Source of the DNA: Candidatus Synoicihabitans palmerolidicus
GTDB taxonomy: Bacteria > Verrucomicrobiota > Verrucomicrobiia > Opitutales > Opitutaceae
Assembly: GCA_020809425.1 (NCBI GenBank)
Contig: JAGGDC010000004.1
Span: forward strand, 310,001 to 374,000
DNA length: 64,000 bases
Direction of reading: 5' to 3'
A model generated the notes under the pieces. The model did not search any database, was not told the DNA's origin, and was given only the letters and a program-made list of their open reading frames with translations. Shown here one piece after another: positions 10,802 through 20,322 of the stretch (positions within the stretch are counted from its first letter, which is position 1; every line of letters starts with the position of its first letter). The position numbers and the translations under genes were made by a program.

Positions 10802-11806
10802 ACGGATCCAACTCCATCGTCGGCACCTATTTCAGTGGTCGCCTCACGGCGGCCATCCCCGCCCGCGCCTGTCTCGAACAAGATGCCTGGGCTATAACCT
10901 CACTCGATGGCACCGCGCTTGTCTCGCATCCCCGCGACAACGTTAAAGTCAGCGAACGTCTGACCGACGTCCCTCGTCTGCTCACCTTCCCCGATGGGAG
11001 TTCTGGGGAAACCCACGACAACTCCTCCATCGATGACTTGGGACTCCGCAACTCTGGTCAACGCTTTGCCTCATTCGTTCATTTCCTCGAAACTCAGGCC
11101 CCCGTCGTCGCGATAGCCACCGTGCTCCTCGTCGCTTCCATTGCCGCCACTTTCAAGTTCGGACTGCCTCGGGTCGCGGAGAGTATCGCCACCAATCTGC
11201 CCGACTCCGTCGAAGCCAACATTGGTGCTGCCGCCATGACCTCCGTGAACTCCTTCAGCGCGGTCACCACGCTTTCCCCCACCGAACGCAGCGAAGTCTA
11301 CCACCAGCTCGAACGCATCTCCCCCTCCGACGCCACTGGCCCCGATCTCCACTTGCGAAACGTCGGGGGCCTCCCCAACGCCTTTGCCCTCCCTGGTCAT
11401 CAAATCGTGGTCACCGACGCCTTGGTCAGACTCCTCACGAGCGGCCAACTCGCCGCCGTCCTCGCCCACTAACTCGGCCACCTCGAATCCCGCCACGCCG
11501 AACAGCAAATCCTCCTCAGTTCCACCTCGCTTCTCCTTATCGCCGGTGCCACCGGAGATCTCTCCATTCTCACGTCCTTCGCCGGCGCACTCCCCCTGGC
11601 CCTCCTCCAATCGGGATATTCTCGCAGCTTTGAATCCGATTCCGACGCCTTCGCTTGCCAACGTCTCATCGCCAGCGACATCCCTCCCGCTGCTCTCGCC
11701 GAGGCCCTCGAAGCCCTCGAAAACGCCCTCCCCGGTCAGTCTGCTCAATTCAGCTACCTCAAGCAACGACGACCGCATCGCCGCGATCCACGCCTCCACC
11801 CCCTGA
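10798..11806 (+). pseudogene. M48 family metalloprotease; stop codon replaces the catalytic Glu
   Basis: Membrane-linked zinc endopeptidase of the M48 family. An N-terminal soluble part is followed by one membrane helix (APVVAIATVLLVASIAATF) and the protease domain: NAFALPGHQIVVTDALVRLL, then the zinc site. Where HELGH is expected the sequence reads H-stop-LGH: TAA at 11470-11472 sits exactly at the catalytic Glu codon. The frame continues as LGHLESRHAEQQILL and SRSFESDSDAFACQRL, which holds the third zinc ligand region (E-x3-D). A second frame change near 11757 precedes SSNDDRIAAIHASTP and the stop. It is coupled to the DUF898 gene by an ATGA overlap. Function is lost unless the stop is read through. 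Confidence 0.85.
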
Positions 11807-11827
11807 TCGCCGCCCCACCCTCTGGTT

Positions 11828-12757
11828 TCACCGCATGGTCTTTTGTTTTAGGAATGGGAACGGATGGCGCGCAGGGAGATATGCGTGGAATGTTGGCAGG
11901 ATTCGAAGACGTGCGGCAGGGGCCGCTCGGGCCAGTGTTGGGCGCAGACGCGCAGCAGGACGCTGCGCAAGAGGGCGGAGGTTGGCCAGGGCGTTGACGG
12001 TTGCGGGTACGCGAGTGGTCTTCGCGCCAGCAGGCGTCGCGGCGCCAGTGGTTGCTGATCTCCACTCCGCCCCAGTGCCCGCCGGATCAAGGCGAGCATT
12101 TGCGCAGGGCTGCGTTCTGCGGGTGCCAGGCTGCTGGCGTAGGCGCGTTGCTCGCAACTTTCGGTGAGGTCGCGTTTTCGCACCGTGGTTTTGTCCACGA
12201 GCACCAGGCTGCGCAGCCCGGGGTAGTCGGCTTGCGAGGGCGTGGCCACCACCACGGACACCCGCCAGGTGGTCACGAGGCCCCGACTCGGATTTGTCAG
12301 CTCAACAAAGGGGGTGGAACGGTCCAGGCGCGCTGGACCAGCGCGCTCAACTGGGGTTGGTTGCCTTTGATCTGGAGCACATACTCGCCGCCTTTTCCCA
12401 CGATGGTGCGGGCCTGCTCGCGGGTGGCGTGCAAGGCGTCGCCGGTGACGATCTGCTCGTCCAACGACGCGACGGCCAACACCTCACCGGCGCGGGCCTG
12501 TTCACTGCGCGGGGTGTTTTCCTTTTGATCGACGATGGCCAGGGCGACCGGCGCGCCGGTGTCGGCCTCGACCAGGCTGAGCCCCCCGACCGCGTCGCGG
12601 ATAAACTTTCCGTCCAGGGCGAGCGCTCCGGGCAGGGCACCGGCGTGGGTTGTGAGCCAGCGGTTGAGGGCCTGGGCAAAGGCCTCCGGATCGAGCCGAG
12701 TGAGCACGTCGTAAAACACGCTGTAACTGGGGGCCAGGCGGGAATGGCACTTAGTTA
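11828..12757 (-). mobile_element. ISAs1-family IS remnant, interrupted by IS-A copy 1
   Basis: On the minus strand the transposase reads RLDPEAFAQALNRWL, ALDGKFIRDAVGG, VVTGDALHATREQ-like (here IVTGDALHATREQARTIV), GGEYVLQIKGNQP, then in other frames VDKTTVRKRDLTESCEQRAY, EISNHWRRDACWREDHSRTR and ALANL. These are the order and motifs of ISAs1-type DDE transposases (H-x-IEN-x2-HW region at the end). The N-terminus is missing: the frame stops where IS-A begins. At least three frame changes are present, so it cannot encode an active enzyme. I did not identify the outer terminal repeat. Confidence 0.75.
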
Positions 12758-14578
12758 GAGGGTGTCCCATTTACCCTGATTTTGGAAGGGGGGCAGGAAA
12801 GCCTATTTTTGAGCAAATTTCCGGCTACCAATGGCGGATTTAGGCGCGCGCAGATGCAATGAGATAGCAAAAGGTGGTATAGCAGCAGTCAGTGCCTGGA
12901 TTGTTTCCATGAGGGAACCTCCGGCAGCCGGTTGATTGTTCATCGTTGGAGTAGGCTTGGTGGTTGTAGGCGGCTTGGGCCTGCGGTGGTTGGTCGGCCA
13001 GCAGTCGGGCGATGAGCCACAGGTTGTGACCGAGGATGCTCCAGGCTACCGCCAGGTAGCGATTCGTGAAGCCTCTGGCACTCAATCGCTTGCCTTGGCG
13101 TTGCTTGATGATGGCGATGCGGGCCTCCGTCGACGCCCGGCGATGTTGGAGCGCCACGAACTGCGGCTCCTGCATGCGCCGTTGCAGCAGCTGCGGATGG
13201 CGGGGGCAAGTGGCGTCATAAATGTCGGCTTCGGCCAAGCGTTCGCACAGCCGTTTGGTCGAGAAGCCTCGGTCGGTGCTCGCCGCTTTGATCGGGGTGC
13301 TCAGGTCGAACTGATTCTGGCGCTCGAGGCTCTGGTCGAACTGACGCCATTCGGCCGGAGCCATTCCCTGATACAACTGCCAATCGGTGATCAACCCCGT
13401 CACGTTCTCACTGAGCATGAGGGTGTTGCCAAACTCGACCTCGCCGGACGCCTTGCCCCGGACCACGGTCTGCACGTCGGGTTCGTAGACGCTGAGGATC
13501 TTCTCGGCGTTGGGCACTGGTCGCGTGCCGATGATGCGTTCGTGGGCCTGTTTGATCGCGGCCGGCAGTTGCTCGAGCCTGGCGTCGATGCGCGCAATGA
13601 TGCGGATGGCCTGGCGCTCACTGAAGCGGGTCCGGGCGTAGTCGGCGGCGAGGTGGTCGCGGTGGCGGCGGGCGTGCTCGCCGATGGTGCGCAGCAGGCG
13701 TTTCATCTGGCGGAGCACGCCCTTGCGGGCCCGCTTCGCATCGCGGCGCCGTCGGCTGTGGGTCATCGCGATGCACCACCGATTCATCGGCTTGGCAAAG
13801 ACTGGCGGCTCGTTCGGCATCCGACCCCGCAACCCCGCTGCACGGAGCAGTTTCACCGCCTTGAGCAGGGGTGCGGCTCACGTCGCGAAAGAGCACCCAG
13901 TCGACCGGGAAATGGATGTTGGCCTGCAGGCAGGTCGAGTCCACCAGGCACGTATCCATCGGCTGCGCCGCAGCCAGTCCCAGTTCGCTCGCCTGGTCCG
14001 CCTCACCGCACATCTCGATAATGACTTGGCTCATCCTGCGCACCTGCCCGGCGGTGAAGCATTTGGACGCACGCTCCCACACGCTTTCTTTGGGAGACCC
14101 CCTTGATGCCGTCGATCCGGCGCGCTCCGCAACAGTCGGCCAACAGATCGCTGGAGGCGATGCTCAGGGAAAGTTTACGCAAGCTGATGTTCCCGAGCAT
14201 CATGCGCAATACCTGCCCCCGCCGCGCCTTGCGCGCGAACTGCAGGTGTCGCGGCAACCCGGCCACGTCGTCGCCCCGCCAGTTTTCCCGGGCAAAGTCC
14301 ATGGCCATCGCTTCCAAGTGACTGTTGGCCAGCAACTGGTCGAGCCCCGCCAGTTGATCGCGAAACGCGGCGTAATCTTTGTTGGGTCCGACCGGAGTCA
14401 CGTCTGGACGCAGCCAGGTTTGCAGGGCAACTTCCGGGGCGACGGCTTCGGTAGTATTGTTCACACCAAATTATACACGCCGTTTTTGTGCCGAAACCAG
14501 GAAATCCTCCCGGTTTCTGCCTCTTTATTTTTACGCTACCTCCTCTTCGCCAACCTCTTGCGCTTGTGGGACACGCTC
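12758..14578 (-). mobile_element. IS-A copy 1 (full length, both ends present)
   Basis: About 1.8-kb IS bounded by inverted repeats: GAGGGTGTCCCA at the left and TGGGACACGCTC at the right. Four copies of this element occur in the window (also at 37711, 45763 and 63208). It holds one long transposase gene read from right to left. The family is not certain: the protein resembles the unassigned ISNCY-type group, with ASELGL, DSTCLQANIHFPVDWVL and KQAHERIIG-type motifs. It has inserted next to an ISAs1 remnant. No clear target duplication is visible. Confidence 0.85.
12840..14464 (-). pseudogene. IS-A copy 1 transposase, in three frames
   Basis: The reading starts at a GTG (NNTTEAVAPEVALQTWLRP) just downstream of a TATAAT on the minus strand, runs to GIKGVS, changes frame to RASKCFTAGQVRRMSQVI and DSTCLQANIHFPVDWVLF, and changes again to KLLRAAGLRGRMPNEPP through to the C-terminal HNLWLIARLLADQPPQAQAA. 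Both changes are at the places seen in the other copies: near CCCAAAG, and in a CACCCCTG context. Acidic residues that could be catalytic are DSTCLQAN, STDRGF and the TEARI/E region, but I cannot assign the DDE triad with certainty. Confidence 0.75.
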
Positions 14579-14656
14579 CATGTAGGAGCCTACATGCAGT
14601 CGATCCGTCCCGCCGGCGATTCCCCCCCCCCCTGTCGCTCCAACAACCATCTGGTG

Positions 14657-15120
14657 TCAGGCACCTTCCCACGCGCGAGTGGAGATGGGATCCCGAACTT
14701 GGTCGTACTCGATGTGGTCTAGGATTGTTTCGATGGGTTTGTCCTCGAGTCCAGCTACGCGGATTCCTTCCGATAATACATCCGTATGTTCATCGCGCCA
14801 ACCTAGTTTAAGGAGGAAACGATTCCAAATATGATACTCCCTCGTCGGTACGCGGCGTGCCGTGCTTGTGGGCCCAAACTAGGGTGGTCTCGTTATCAGC
14901 TACGGCCAACACTTGATCACGCATATCGTCGCAGCGCACGCCGAGGAACCGGCAGCAGCGTCCGTCCAACACATCGGTTTTGGCGTCGCCAAGATTGGCC
15001 TGATAGTCGGCTGGCAACTGGCTGGACGCATGCAACCGGATCTTGTCGAGCATTCGACCAAAAGTAGACCAATCGACCAACCTTAGCTTTGCAGCTGCGG
15101 AGTCTAGGAACTTGAGGCAT
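14657..15120 (-). pseudogene. DUF5069 domain protein, two frameshifts
   Basis: Minus-strand gene starting ATG with MPQVPRLRSCKAKVGRLVYF, then after one frame change GRMLDKIRLHASSQLPADYQ, NLGDAKTDVLDGRCCRFLGV and RTDEG, and after a second change EYHIWNRFLLKLGWRDEHTD, VLSEGIRVAGLEDKP and IETILDHIEYDQVRDPIS up to a TGA. This is the known layout of the small DUF5069 proteins (about 150 residues), whose function is unknown. The first lesion lies near 15058, the second near 14845. It sits between IS-A copy 1 and tRNA-Ser. The domain name is given from memory of the family pattern. Confidence 0.65.
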
Positions 15121-15482
15121 AGTCCGGCCAGTAAAGCAGGAAAATAAACTACGCCCGCCGATCACGCACCACTTCCCTGCAGGCACATAGAGTCCATGTC
15201 TGTCTCGCTCGAATCCCTCAGAGCATCGGGATGGAACGCCAATCCTCATACGAGACCCGAGATCTGCGTGTAATGGCAGAGTCGGGGGCCAGGGAACGGC
15301 GAAGGGTCAGTGCCATCCGACGGTACCCCTGAGAGATGGAGCCCGTGAGCCGAGTACTCTCCGTTGCGTCTCGCTCGGGAGATATTCCGTCGAACCCGGT
15401 TCAAAACCCTCAACGAAAACACCTGTCCCGTGCTGAGGTAGGGCCAAATCCAAATTCGGAGACCAAAACTCCAATTCGGAAA
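15121..15482. other. Intergenic stretch with no gene found
   Basis: No coding region in this stretch shows family resemblance on either strand. It contains several short complementary segments (for example CTGAGAGATGG and GTACTCTCC) but no riboswitch consensus that I can defend. It separates the DUF5069 gene from the tRNA-Ser gene. Confidence 0.4.
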
Positions 15483-15572
15483 TGGCGGAGAGGGAGGGAT
15501 TCGAACCCCCGTTACCGTTGCCGGTAAATTTGATTTCGAGTCAAACGCATTCGACCACTCTGCCACCTCTCC
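15483..15572 (-). tRNA. tRNA-Ser (anticodon CGA)
   Basis: On the minus strand a 90-nt cloverleaf begins GGAGAGGTGGCAGAGTGG and ends with an encoded CCA. The acceptor stem GGAGAGG pairs with CCTCTCC; the anticodon loop reads CTCGAAA, giving CGA, which reads UCG. A long variable arm (TTACCGGCAACGGTAA) marks it as a class II serine tRNA. The T loop is GTTCGAATC. It appears intact. Confidence 0.93.
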
Positions 15573-15648
15573 TTGGTGGAAGGGAGGAACGTAGGACGTG
15601 CCCAGCAAAACGGAAGCCGAAAGTTACACCAGATTTCCCGGCCAACGC

Positions 15649-16089
15649 CTACGTATTCGCATCCTCATCCTCCGCCAGCTCCCGTTGGTTCACTGGTAAA
15701 TGATGAGGCACCACAAAATAATAGTTCATCAACCACCAACTCCGCGACGCCCGATAAAAGAGAATCGGAAACAGGATTGCCCCCAATCCCGCCATCATAC
15801 TCACCACCATCCCCGAAATACCTCCGGCCAAATACCATAGCAGGATCGGCACCAAAAATAACCCGATCGTCACCCCATAGTTCAACGACATCGATCCGAG
15901 AAAAAACCCCTCATCACGCTCGATCGGCAACTCACAGGTCGGACACGTCTTGTTCAACTCGAACCACTGTCCCGGCTTGAACAACGTGCGCTCCCCGCAG
16001 TTGGGACACCGATTACTCAACCCTCGGGCCACAATCTGCCCTCGGGTCACTTGCTTGCGTGGAGATTCATGCGGAGTCGTGGGTTCCAT
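15649..16089 (-). CDS. DUF983 family membrane protein
   Basis: Intact 146-residue protein. It has an N-terminal zinc-finger-like region with two CxxC pairs (RCPNCGERTLF and TCPTCELPIERDEGFF), then at least two strongly hydrophobic segments (LNYGVTIGLFLVPILLWYLA and GMVVSMMAGLGAILFPILFY). The layout matches DUF983, an integral membrane family of unknown function found in Bacteroidota, Proteobacteria and Verrucomicrobiota, often near cytochrome oxidase or heme genes. Here it follows tsf on the same strand but a terminator lies between them, so it likely has its own promoter. Confidence 0.85.
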   Translation of the reverse strand: MEPTTPHESPRKQVTRGQIVARGLSNRCPNCGERTLFKPGQWFELNKTCPTCELPIERDEGFFLGSMSLNYGVTIGLFLVPILLWYLAGGISGMVVSMMAGLGAILFPILFYRASRSWWLMNYYFVVPHHLPVNQRELAEDEDANT

Positions 16090-16154
16090 TCGTCCTCGAA
16101 ATTAAACCTCAATCCACCTCTTGTCCATCCGCGCCCGACTCGGTCGACCACAAA

Positions 16155-16183
16155 AAAACGCCTCCCCTTCCGGGAGGCGTTTA
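16155..16183 (-). terminator. Rho-independent terminator after rpsB-tsf
   Basis: AAACGCCTCCC pairs with GGGAGGCGTTT around a short loop. Runs of A and T flank it on both sides, so it could work in both directions; it lies 28 bases past the tsf stop. Confidence 0.85.
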
Positions 16184-16210
16184 AAAAGTTCGGTTGACCG
16201 AGAATAACGC

Positions 16211-16804
16211 TTACGCGCCGAGCTGGTAACGCGTGAAACGACGAATCTGGATGTTCTCACCCGTACGTTGGATCGTCTCGGTGACGAGCTCACGCACAGT
16301 CTTTTCCGGAGTCTTCACGAAGGGTTGGTCCAACAGCACGCTCTGCGCGAAAAACTTCTCCAACTTACCTTCGACAATCTTCTGCACCGCCATCGGCGGC
16401 TTGCCTTCGGCTTGGGCGGAAGCGATCTCACGCTCCTTGGTTACCAGTTCTTCCGGAACTTCTTCCCGGTTAACACAGGTCGGTGCCGTGGCGGCGATGT
16501 GCAAACAGAGGTCTTTCACAAAGGCGCGGAAGTCAGCGTTGCGGGCAACGAAGTCAGTCTCGCAATTCACTTCGATCAAGACGCCCACTTTGCCACCGAG
16601 GTGGATGTAGCTCTCGATGACGCCGTCTTTGGCGTCGCGATCGGCCTTCTTGGCGGCGAACGCCTCACCCTGCTTGCGCAGGATCGTGACGGCCTCCTCG
16701 ACGTTGCCATTGGCATCGACGAGGGCCTTCTTGCATTTCATCAACCCAGCGCCAGTAGCCTTGCGCAGGTCGTTTACCATCGTGGCGGTCATTACAGTAC
16801 TCAT
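16211..16804 (-). CDS. tsf: Translation elongation factor Ts
   Basis: Guanine-nucleotide exchange factor for EF-Tu. The 197-residue protein has the N-terminal UBA-like domain with the family signature ([19 protein letters not shown]), the TDF motif region [15 protein letters not shown], and ends in [10 protein letters not shown]. This short form, with a reduced C-terminal part, is common outside the Proteobacteria. It follows rpsB at a distance of 98 bases on the same strand, the universal rpsB-tsf order, and is followed by a terminator. No lesion is present. Confidence 0.97.
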   Translation of the reverse strand: MSTVMTATMVNDLRKATGAGLMKCKKALVDANGNVEEAVTILRKQGEAFAAKKADRDAKDGVIESYIHLGGKVGVLIEVNCETDFVARNADFRAFVKDLCLHIAATAPTCVNREEVPEELVTKEREIASAQAEGKPPMAVQKIVEGKLEKFFAQSVLLDQPFVKTPEKTVRELVTETIQRTGENIQIRRFTRYQLGA

Positions 16805-16859
16805 TTCGAATTAGTCTGAATCTGTCGGGTTAGGATTAATCAGTTGGGCTCAACGCGAA

Positions 16860-16885
16860 CTGCCCGAAAATCATTGTCCGGGCAG
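16860..16885 (-). promoter_or_regulatory. Hairpin between rpsB and tsf
   Basis: CTGCCCG and CGGGCAG pair around a 12-base AT-rich loop in the rpsB-tsf spacer. No T run follows on the minus strand, so it may be a processing or partial-attenuation element and not a full terminator. Its role is an inference. Confidence 0.45.
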
Positions 16886-16902
16886 CCCTGCCTGAAAACC
16901 AC

Positions 16903-17871
16903 TTATTCAGCGGCCTTGGAGGCCTCGTCAGCTTCGGTCGCCTCAGGGGCAACCTCAACCGGGGCTTCTTCCGTCACAATGGCCTCAGGTGCCGCCTCGA
17001 CGGGGGCTTCATCGTCTTTCGGCGCCGCGATCTTCTTACGAGGAGTAGCGTCCGGAATCACAACTTCACTCGACTCCGTCGGCGCAGCTTCAACGGTCGT
17101 GGCCGGAGCCTCCGCGTCAACCCCAGCGGCCGCAGATGCCGCCTTCAAGTCCGCTTGACCACGAGCAATGCGGCGCGCATCACGCTGACCCAAACCGTTT
17201 TGCACGGCCTCGGTCACGGCCTCGACGATCACGCGGATCGACTTCACCGCATCATCATTACCCGGAATCGGATAGGTCACATTGCTGGGATCGGCATTGG
17301 TGTCGACCAAACCAATGGTCGGGATGCCACAACGCTCGCCTTCGGCGACCGCGATATCTTCATGGGCCACGTCAATGATGAACATGGCTTGCGGTAAATC
17401 ACCCATCTCGGCGATACCCGCGAAATTCTTCTGCATGCGGACCATCTCACGCTTGATCGCCGCCTGCTCCTTACCGCCGAGCTTCGAAAGCTCACCGGAG
17501 GTGTCCATGGCCTGATACTTCTTATACTTGGCAATGGAACGCTTGACGGTCGCAAAGTTGGTGAGAGTGCCACCGAGCCAACGATCCACACAGAACGGCA
17601 TGTTCACCGATCCAGCGGCTTCACGCACGATTTCCTGAGCTTGGCGCTTCGTGCCGACAAACAACACGGTGCCGCCGTTGGCGACGAGGTCAGTTACGGC
17701 TTCACAGGCTTTCTCGAGCAGCGAGAAGGTCTTGCCGAGATCGATGATGGTGATGCCCTGGCGATGATCGAAGACGAAAGGCTTGGAAAGCGGGTTCCAA
17801 CGTCTGGTTTGGTGTCCAAAGTGGACACCGGCGTCGAGGAGGTCTCGGACCGTGATGCTAATGTTGCTCAT
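16903..17871 (-). CDS. rpsB: 30S ribosomal protein S2
   Basis: Essential small-subunit protein. The 322-residue frame has the S2 signatures LLDAGVHFGHQTRRWNP and, later, PTIGLVDTNADPSNVTYPIP, with GTKRQAQEIVREAA between them. The conserved S2 core ends at about residue 235 (VIVEAVTEAVQNGLGQRDAR). The remaining 80 or so residues are a low-complexity Ala/Glu/Pro/Val-rich acidic tail (EAPVEAAPEAIV, then VEVAPEATEADEA) that is absent in E. coli S2 but seen in several other phyla. It is first in the rpsB-tsf pair and is free of lesions. Confidence 0.97.
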   Translation of the reverse strand: MSNISITVRDLLDAGVHFGHQTRRWNPLSKPFVFDHRQGITIIDLGKTFSLLEKACEAVTDLVANGGTVLFVGTKRQAQEIVREAAGSVNMPFCVDRWLGGTLTNFATVKRSIAKYKKYQAMDTSGELSKLGGKEQAAIKREMVRMQKNFAGIAEMGDLPQAMFIIDVAHEDIAVAEGERCGIPTIGLVDTNADPSNVTYPIPGNDDAVKSIRVIVEAVTEAVQNGLGQRDARRIARGQADLKAASAAAGVDAEAPATTVEAAPTESSEVVIPDATPRKKIAAPKDDEAPVEAAPEAIVTEEAPVEVAPEATEADEASKAAE

Positions 17872-18190
17872 ATTGATCTATGTATCTGCGACACACAGGC
17901 CAGCCATTGGGCCGCCTTGCGATCGGACTTTGACTGTTACGGGTTAATCTAGCGGACCTTTCCGGGGAAAAGGTCGTAGAATACACAGTTCCGGGTCACC
18001 CGAGGCAAGAGTGGATTTCGGGTTTTTCAAAACCCTGTTGACACTGTGACCAGACTGTTTCACTCTTCAGTCTCTCTTCACGGCACCGTGGAGTGGTTGG
18101 TTCAGTTCCTGACTGACCGGTCTGCGTTCTCTTTCAGATTCGATTTTCGACTCCGCGCAATATCGACGAGATATTCCGCGTACCACTTAT
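17872..18190. other. Divergent spacer between rpsB and tRNA-Met
   Basis: The spacer must hold the promoter of the rpsB-tsf unit (minus strand) and that of the tRNA (plus strand). TTGACA at about 18033 on the plus strand is a possible -35 box, but no convincing -10 box sits 16-18 bases downstream. No gene is seen. Confidence 0.4.
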
Positions 18191-18267
<77 letters not shown>

Positions 18268-18271
18268 ATTT

Positions 18272-18302
18272 AAAGCCCTTCCGATCACTCGGGAGGGCTT
18301 TT
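18272..18302 (+). terminator. Terminator after tRNA-fMet
   Basis: AAAGCCCTTCC pairs with a GGGAGGGCTTT arm (small mismatch), and T residues follow. It begins 5 bases past the tRNA CCA end. Confidence 0.8.
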
Positions 18303-18571
18303 AAATGAATGCCTTACGACAGCCGGTTCGACCGGCGGTAGATTTTGAAACACTGGGCAACATTGGGGAACCACGGGCAAGCAAACCCGTAGTGTGCACC
18401 GTAGTTTTTGGCGCTTTCCAAGACTCGAATCGTCTACCGCAGAAAAGAAAAGGAACGACCCGCAGACCGTACTTCGAGTATTCCCGATGCGCCTAAACGC
18501 TGTCGCCTCAAGGCACGTGGGCGTCCGACGCACTTGGGGAACGTGGCGGGCCTTCCTCGCCTCGCCACGGT

Positions 18572-18853
18572 CTAAATCTCTTCCAAGCGGTTGCGCAAAC
18601 TGCCCGGAGTAAGCTCAACCGGCGTAAAGACCCCCTCCCTTGTGAGTCGCCAAAGAGTCACGCGACTGACTCCCTGAACGCGAGCAGCCTGCTTTTGGGT
18701 CAGCAGAAGTGGCGCGTCCGACCATGTTGGCTTGGTCTCCGGCGCTTCCAGCATTCCTTCGACGAGACGATGCAGCATACCGCGCTCATGCTCAGATAGG
18801 CTGGGGTCGTTCGTAGCAAGCGATTGCAGGAGGGCTTGAGTGGTCGGGGCCAT
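18572..18853 (-). CDS. Excisionase-like helix-turn-helix DNA-binding protein
   Basis: Small protein of 93 residues. The C-terminal half has the winged helix-turn-helix layout of excisionase/MerR-like proteins: LLLTQKQAARVQGVSRVTLW, then RLTREGVFTPVEL and an Arg-rich end (GSLRNRLEEI). Such proteins steer site-specific recombination of integrated elements or act as small repressors. It lies 300 bases from the initiator tRNA and next to a parDE pair, which suggests the remains of an integrated element, but no integrase gene is visible. The frame is intact. Confidence 0.65.
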   Translation of the reverse strand: MAPTTQALLQSLATNDPSLSEHERGMLHRLVEGMLEAPETKPTWSDAPLLLTQKQAARVQGVSRVTLWRLTREGVFTPVELTPGSLRNRLEEI

Positions 18854-19035
18854 GTTGATTCTGGATGCCTCGTGCCGACAGTCGAGGCGACGATATGAGC
18901 TGATACGATCCGTCTCATTCTCTTAACCGGCGACCTCGCTTCCATTCATTCGTTGGCCCTTAAATTGTCGAATATTGACAATATTCGACAAATGAGGCGT
19001 TTTGGGATCTCAACAACAATCGGAGACCCCGTATA

Positions 19036-19300
19036 ATGAGTAGCAGCATCAATTTATCTCTCACCGACGAGCTCAGGCGATTTATAGACAGCAATTGCGG
19101 TGATGGCGGCCTTTACTCTACCCCGAGTGAATTTCTGCGTAATATTCTGCGCGAAAAGAAAGAGCGTCAAGGACATTGCCGCTTTGCGTGATGGTGTCCT
19201 GCAAGGCTATCAGGATTTGAATGCCGGGCACACCGTCGAATTCACGGGTGATCCATCGCTGAAGGCCGCAGATAAGCGCGAAGATCAAGGCTGGCAGTAG
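19036..19300 (+). pseudogene. parD: ParD-like antitoxin, frameshifted
   Basis: Ribbon-helix-helix antitoxin that would neutralise and repress the downstream ParE toxin. The first frame reads MSSSINLSLTDELRRFIDSN, then LYSTPSEFLRNILREKKERQ, as in ParD; the frame then changes near 19155 and continues DIAALRDGVLQGYQDLNAGH to a stop just before the toxin gene. A single-base indel in an A/G-rich stretch (AAAGAAAGAG) is the likely cause. The two-base spacing to the toxin gene is that of a TA operon. Confidence 0.75.
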
Positions 19301-19302
19301 GC

Positions 19303-19662
19303 ATGGTCCATCTGGCGCTTACCCGCCGCGCCTTGCGGGATATTCAGAGCATCAAGGAATTTTCCGTCGCAACATGGGGCGAAGCCGTCGCAGACGAATA
19401 TCTTGATGCGATTGAGGCTGCACTCACCCGCCTGCGCGAAAATCCACAGCTCCTTCGAACCAAGACACATATTTCAGACAGCCTCTGCTTTTACCGCATT
19501 CGTCAGCATTTTTTCATCTGTGCTCTCTAGGAACAAAGCATGTTTGTGCTCACGGTGAAACACGGCGCGATGGACTTGCCTAGCAGAATTGCAGAACTGG
19601 AGCCGCAGCTGATGGTTGAAGCCGAAATGCTGCACAAGGCTTACAAGAAAAAGCGTCTTTAG
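19303..19662 (+). pseudogene. parE: ParE/RelE-family toxin with in-frame stop
   Basis: Toxin of the RelE/ParE superfamily: HLALTRRALRDIQSIKEFS, then GEAVADEYLDAIEAALTRL, RENPQLLRTKTH and SLCFYRIRQHFFICAL. A TAG at 19528-19530 interrupts it, and the expected C-terminus follows in the same frame: FVLTVKHGAMDLPSRIAELE to KKKRL. Loss of both toxin and antitoxin is a usual route by which such pairs decay, since toxin loss must come first or together. The symbol refers to the toxin, not to topoisomerase IV. Confidence 0.78.
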
Positions 19663-20103
19663 CAGATATCCGTGCTCCGAATAATTTTGGAAAGCTCAGC
19701 GGTGTTGAAAAGTCCAATCTTGGGCGCAACGACAATCGCAAACGCAGCGTTGAGTTTGGAGATTGTCGCACCATCGGTGAGCGAAACTTGCTTCCTGAGC
19801 CACTGATCCAATACATCACCGCGCACCAATGTCAGAGGAAGTTCGGTTCTATCGGCGTTCTCCAACAATGCGTTCTGCAAAGCTGGTGTCGTCTCCGATG
19901 GCCTCGGTTTCAGCCTGGCGGTTATTGCTCAGGCTATGCCGAAGAATGCGCCCCAGCACCCCGACCGACTGGCCAGTGCAGCGTCACCCATGTTGCCACA
20001 GCATGAAGGCGTAGAAATCGCGCCCTTGAGTTGCCCAGATTGCACTCGCTCAAACAGACATTGATGCTCCGTGAGCGGATCGTCGAAACTGAACCCGATA
20101 ATG
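19663..20103 (-). pseudogene. Unrecognised coding remnant
   Basis: On the minus strand an open stretch reads ALLENADRTELPLTLVRGDV, LDQWLRKQVSLTDGATISKL and NAAFAIVVAPKIGLFNTAEL, and a further upstream piece in another frame reads LSNNRQAETEAIGDDTSFAE. The amino-acid make-up looks like a real, soluble protein that has been broken by a frame change near 19880. I do not recognise the family. The right side is closed by the IS21 element, whose target duplication starts at 20098. Confidence 0.35.
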
Positions 20104-20322
20104 TGTCACCGGTCGGGTTAAAACCTACCACTTGTGATCGGGTCAAAACCAGCCAGCCTGAGCGTGTGTTTTGAAGGTTATTTTGGAGGGGCAGACAAGC
20201 CTGATAGGTAACTTTTTGGGCGGGGCGAGCCCGGCGGCCCGCAGGCCGCGCCGCGCACAGCGGGAGGGGCTCCCGCTCCTTGAGGAGCGGGCGGGGGTGA
20301 GGGTGATGGACGGCGGTCATGG

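Noticed and set aside
12936..14021. Long plus-strand frame opposite the IS-A transposase
   Set aside because: It is the shadow of the transposase on the other strand; the same long shadow recurs opposite every IS-A copy.
12758..14578. Target duplication for IS-A
   Set aside because: Flanks of the four copies often carry TA next to the end, but no matching pair of repeats could be shown for any copy.
15250..15440. Riboswitch-like text (GGAGAG with CTCTCAGG on the minus strand)
   Set aside because: It recalls the glycine riboswitch, but the conserved inner bases are missing and no glycine gene follows.
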